A stretch of 35,016 nucleotides of DNA. Source: Streptomyces sp. NRRL F-5630. Lineage in GTDB: Bacteria; Actinomycetota; Actinomycetes; Streptomycetales; Streptomycetaceae. Position 1 is the first letter of the stretch, and the number at the start of each line of letters is the position of its first letter. Positions 34,919-35,016 of this stretch are shown piece by piece. The stretch lies in the NCBI RefSeq assembly GCF_000719475.1, contig NZ_JOGO01000061.1, positions 1-35,016 of the forward strand, in the 5' to 3' direction. The notes beneath the pieces were generated by a model, which saw only the letters and a list, made by a program, of their open reading frames with translations, made no database searches and had not been told where the DNA came from. A program made the translations under genes and the position numbers.

Positions 34919-35016
34919 TAAGAGGCCGTTTCTATTGGCGTAGTCGCTCGTTGAGCCGTGCATGGCTGATCTGGTGGAGCGTCTGGTGCCGGAGGAGTTG
35001 TGGACGCTGTTCCGGC
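34919..35016 (+). mobile_element. Left end of a second IS5-type insertion sequence
   Basis: Right after the codons for YRD in the older transposase the sequence turns into taagaggccgtttctattgg, which looks like an IS left terminal repeat (gaggccgtt start). A transposase gene begins 40 nt later. The taa at the junction may be a TNA-type target duplication. The right end is outside the window. Confidence 0.6.
34962..35016 (+). CDS. IS5-type transposase, N-terminal fragment (cut by window edge)
   Basis: ATG at 34962 opens a frame reading MADLVERLVPEELWTLFR to the window end. This is the typical start of streptomycete IS5-type transposases (helix-turn-helix region with LVP-E/D-ELW). Only 18 residues are visible, so intactness cannot be judged. 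Confidence 0.65.
   Translation, partial: MADLVERLVPEELWTLFR

Noticed and set aside
1..35016. CRISPR arrays, rRNA or tRNA genes
   Set aside because: No regularly spaced repeats, no tRNA-like cloverleaf and no rRNA sequence were noticed on reading either strand; a dedicated scan could not be run.

Overview
The window is very GC-rich DNA with strongly G/C-biased third codon positions, GTG/TTG starts, ATGA/GTGA gene overlaps and actinobacterial families (F420-type luciferase-like reductase, SpoIIE-type phosphatase, PadR). It is most likely Streptomyces or a close relative. I had only the sequence, so family calls come from motifs and remembered homologues.

Region 1 (1-13076, minus strand) is a lipopeptide-type biosynthetic operon, read from right to left: fatty acyl-AMP ligase, hotdog thioesterase, acyl carrier protein, CMAS-family methyltransferase, acyl-ACP desaturase, acyl-CoA dehydrogenase, and an NRPS cut by the window edge (C-A-T-C-A-T-C...). 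The NRPS begins with a condensation domain and its first A domain carries a serine code, so the expected product starts with an unusual desaturated or methylated acyl chain on Ser.

Region 2 (13473-14434) is a spacer with two very strong hairpins and one small basic protein gene.

Region 3 (14435-25593, plus strand) is the highlight: a two-component class II lantibiotic operon with lacticin 3147-like precursors and the same order as ltnA1-A2-M1-T-M2-J, followed by an ABC-type immunity pair (FE) and a terminator. The alpha peptide carries the lipid II-binding CTLTKEC motif, and the beta peptide ends in CPTTKCTSKC. Each has its own LanM by inference, and a C39-peptidase ABC exporter cleaves after GA or GG. 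The reductase in the LanJ position is a luciferase-like (F420/flavin) protein, not the zinc dehydrogenase of lacticin 3147.

Region 4 (25894-28242) has a PadR regulator (probably leaderless), a coupled membrane protein and a PAP2 phosphatase. Region 5 (28913-31396, minus) is an rsbQ-rsbP-rsbV-like stress-signalling operon. Region 6 (31670-35016) has a decayed IS256-type transposase, an MFS exporter divergent from a LysR regulator with a clear T-N11-A operator, and two nested IS5-type elements. The right flank is therefore a mobile-element-rich border.
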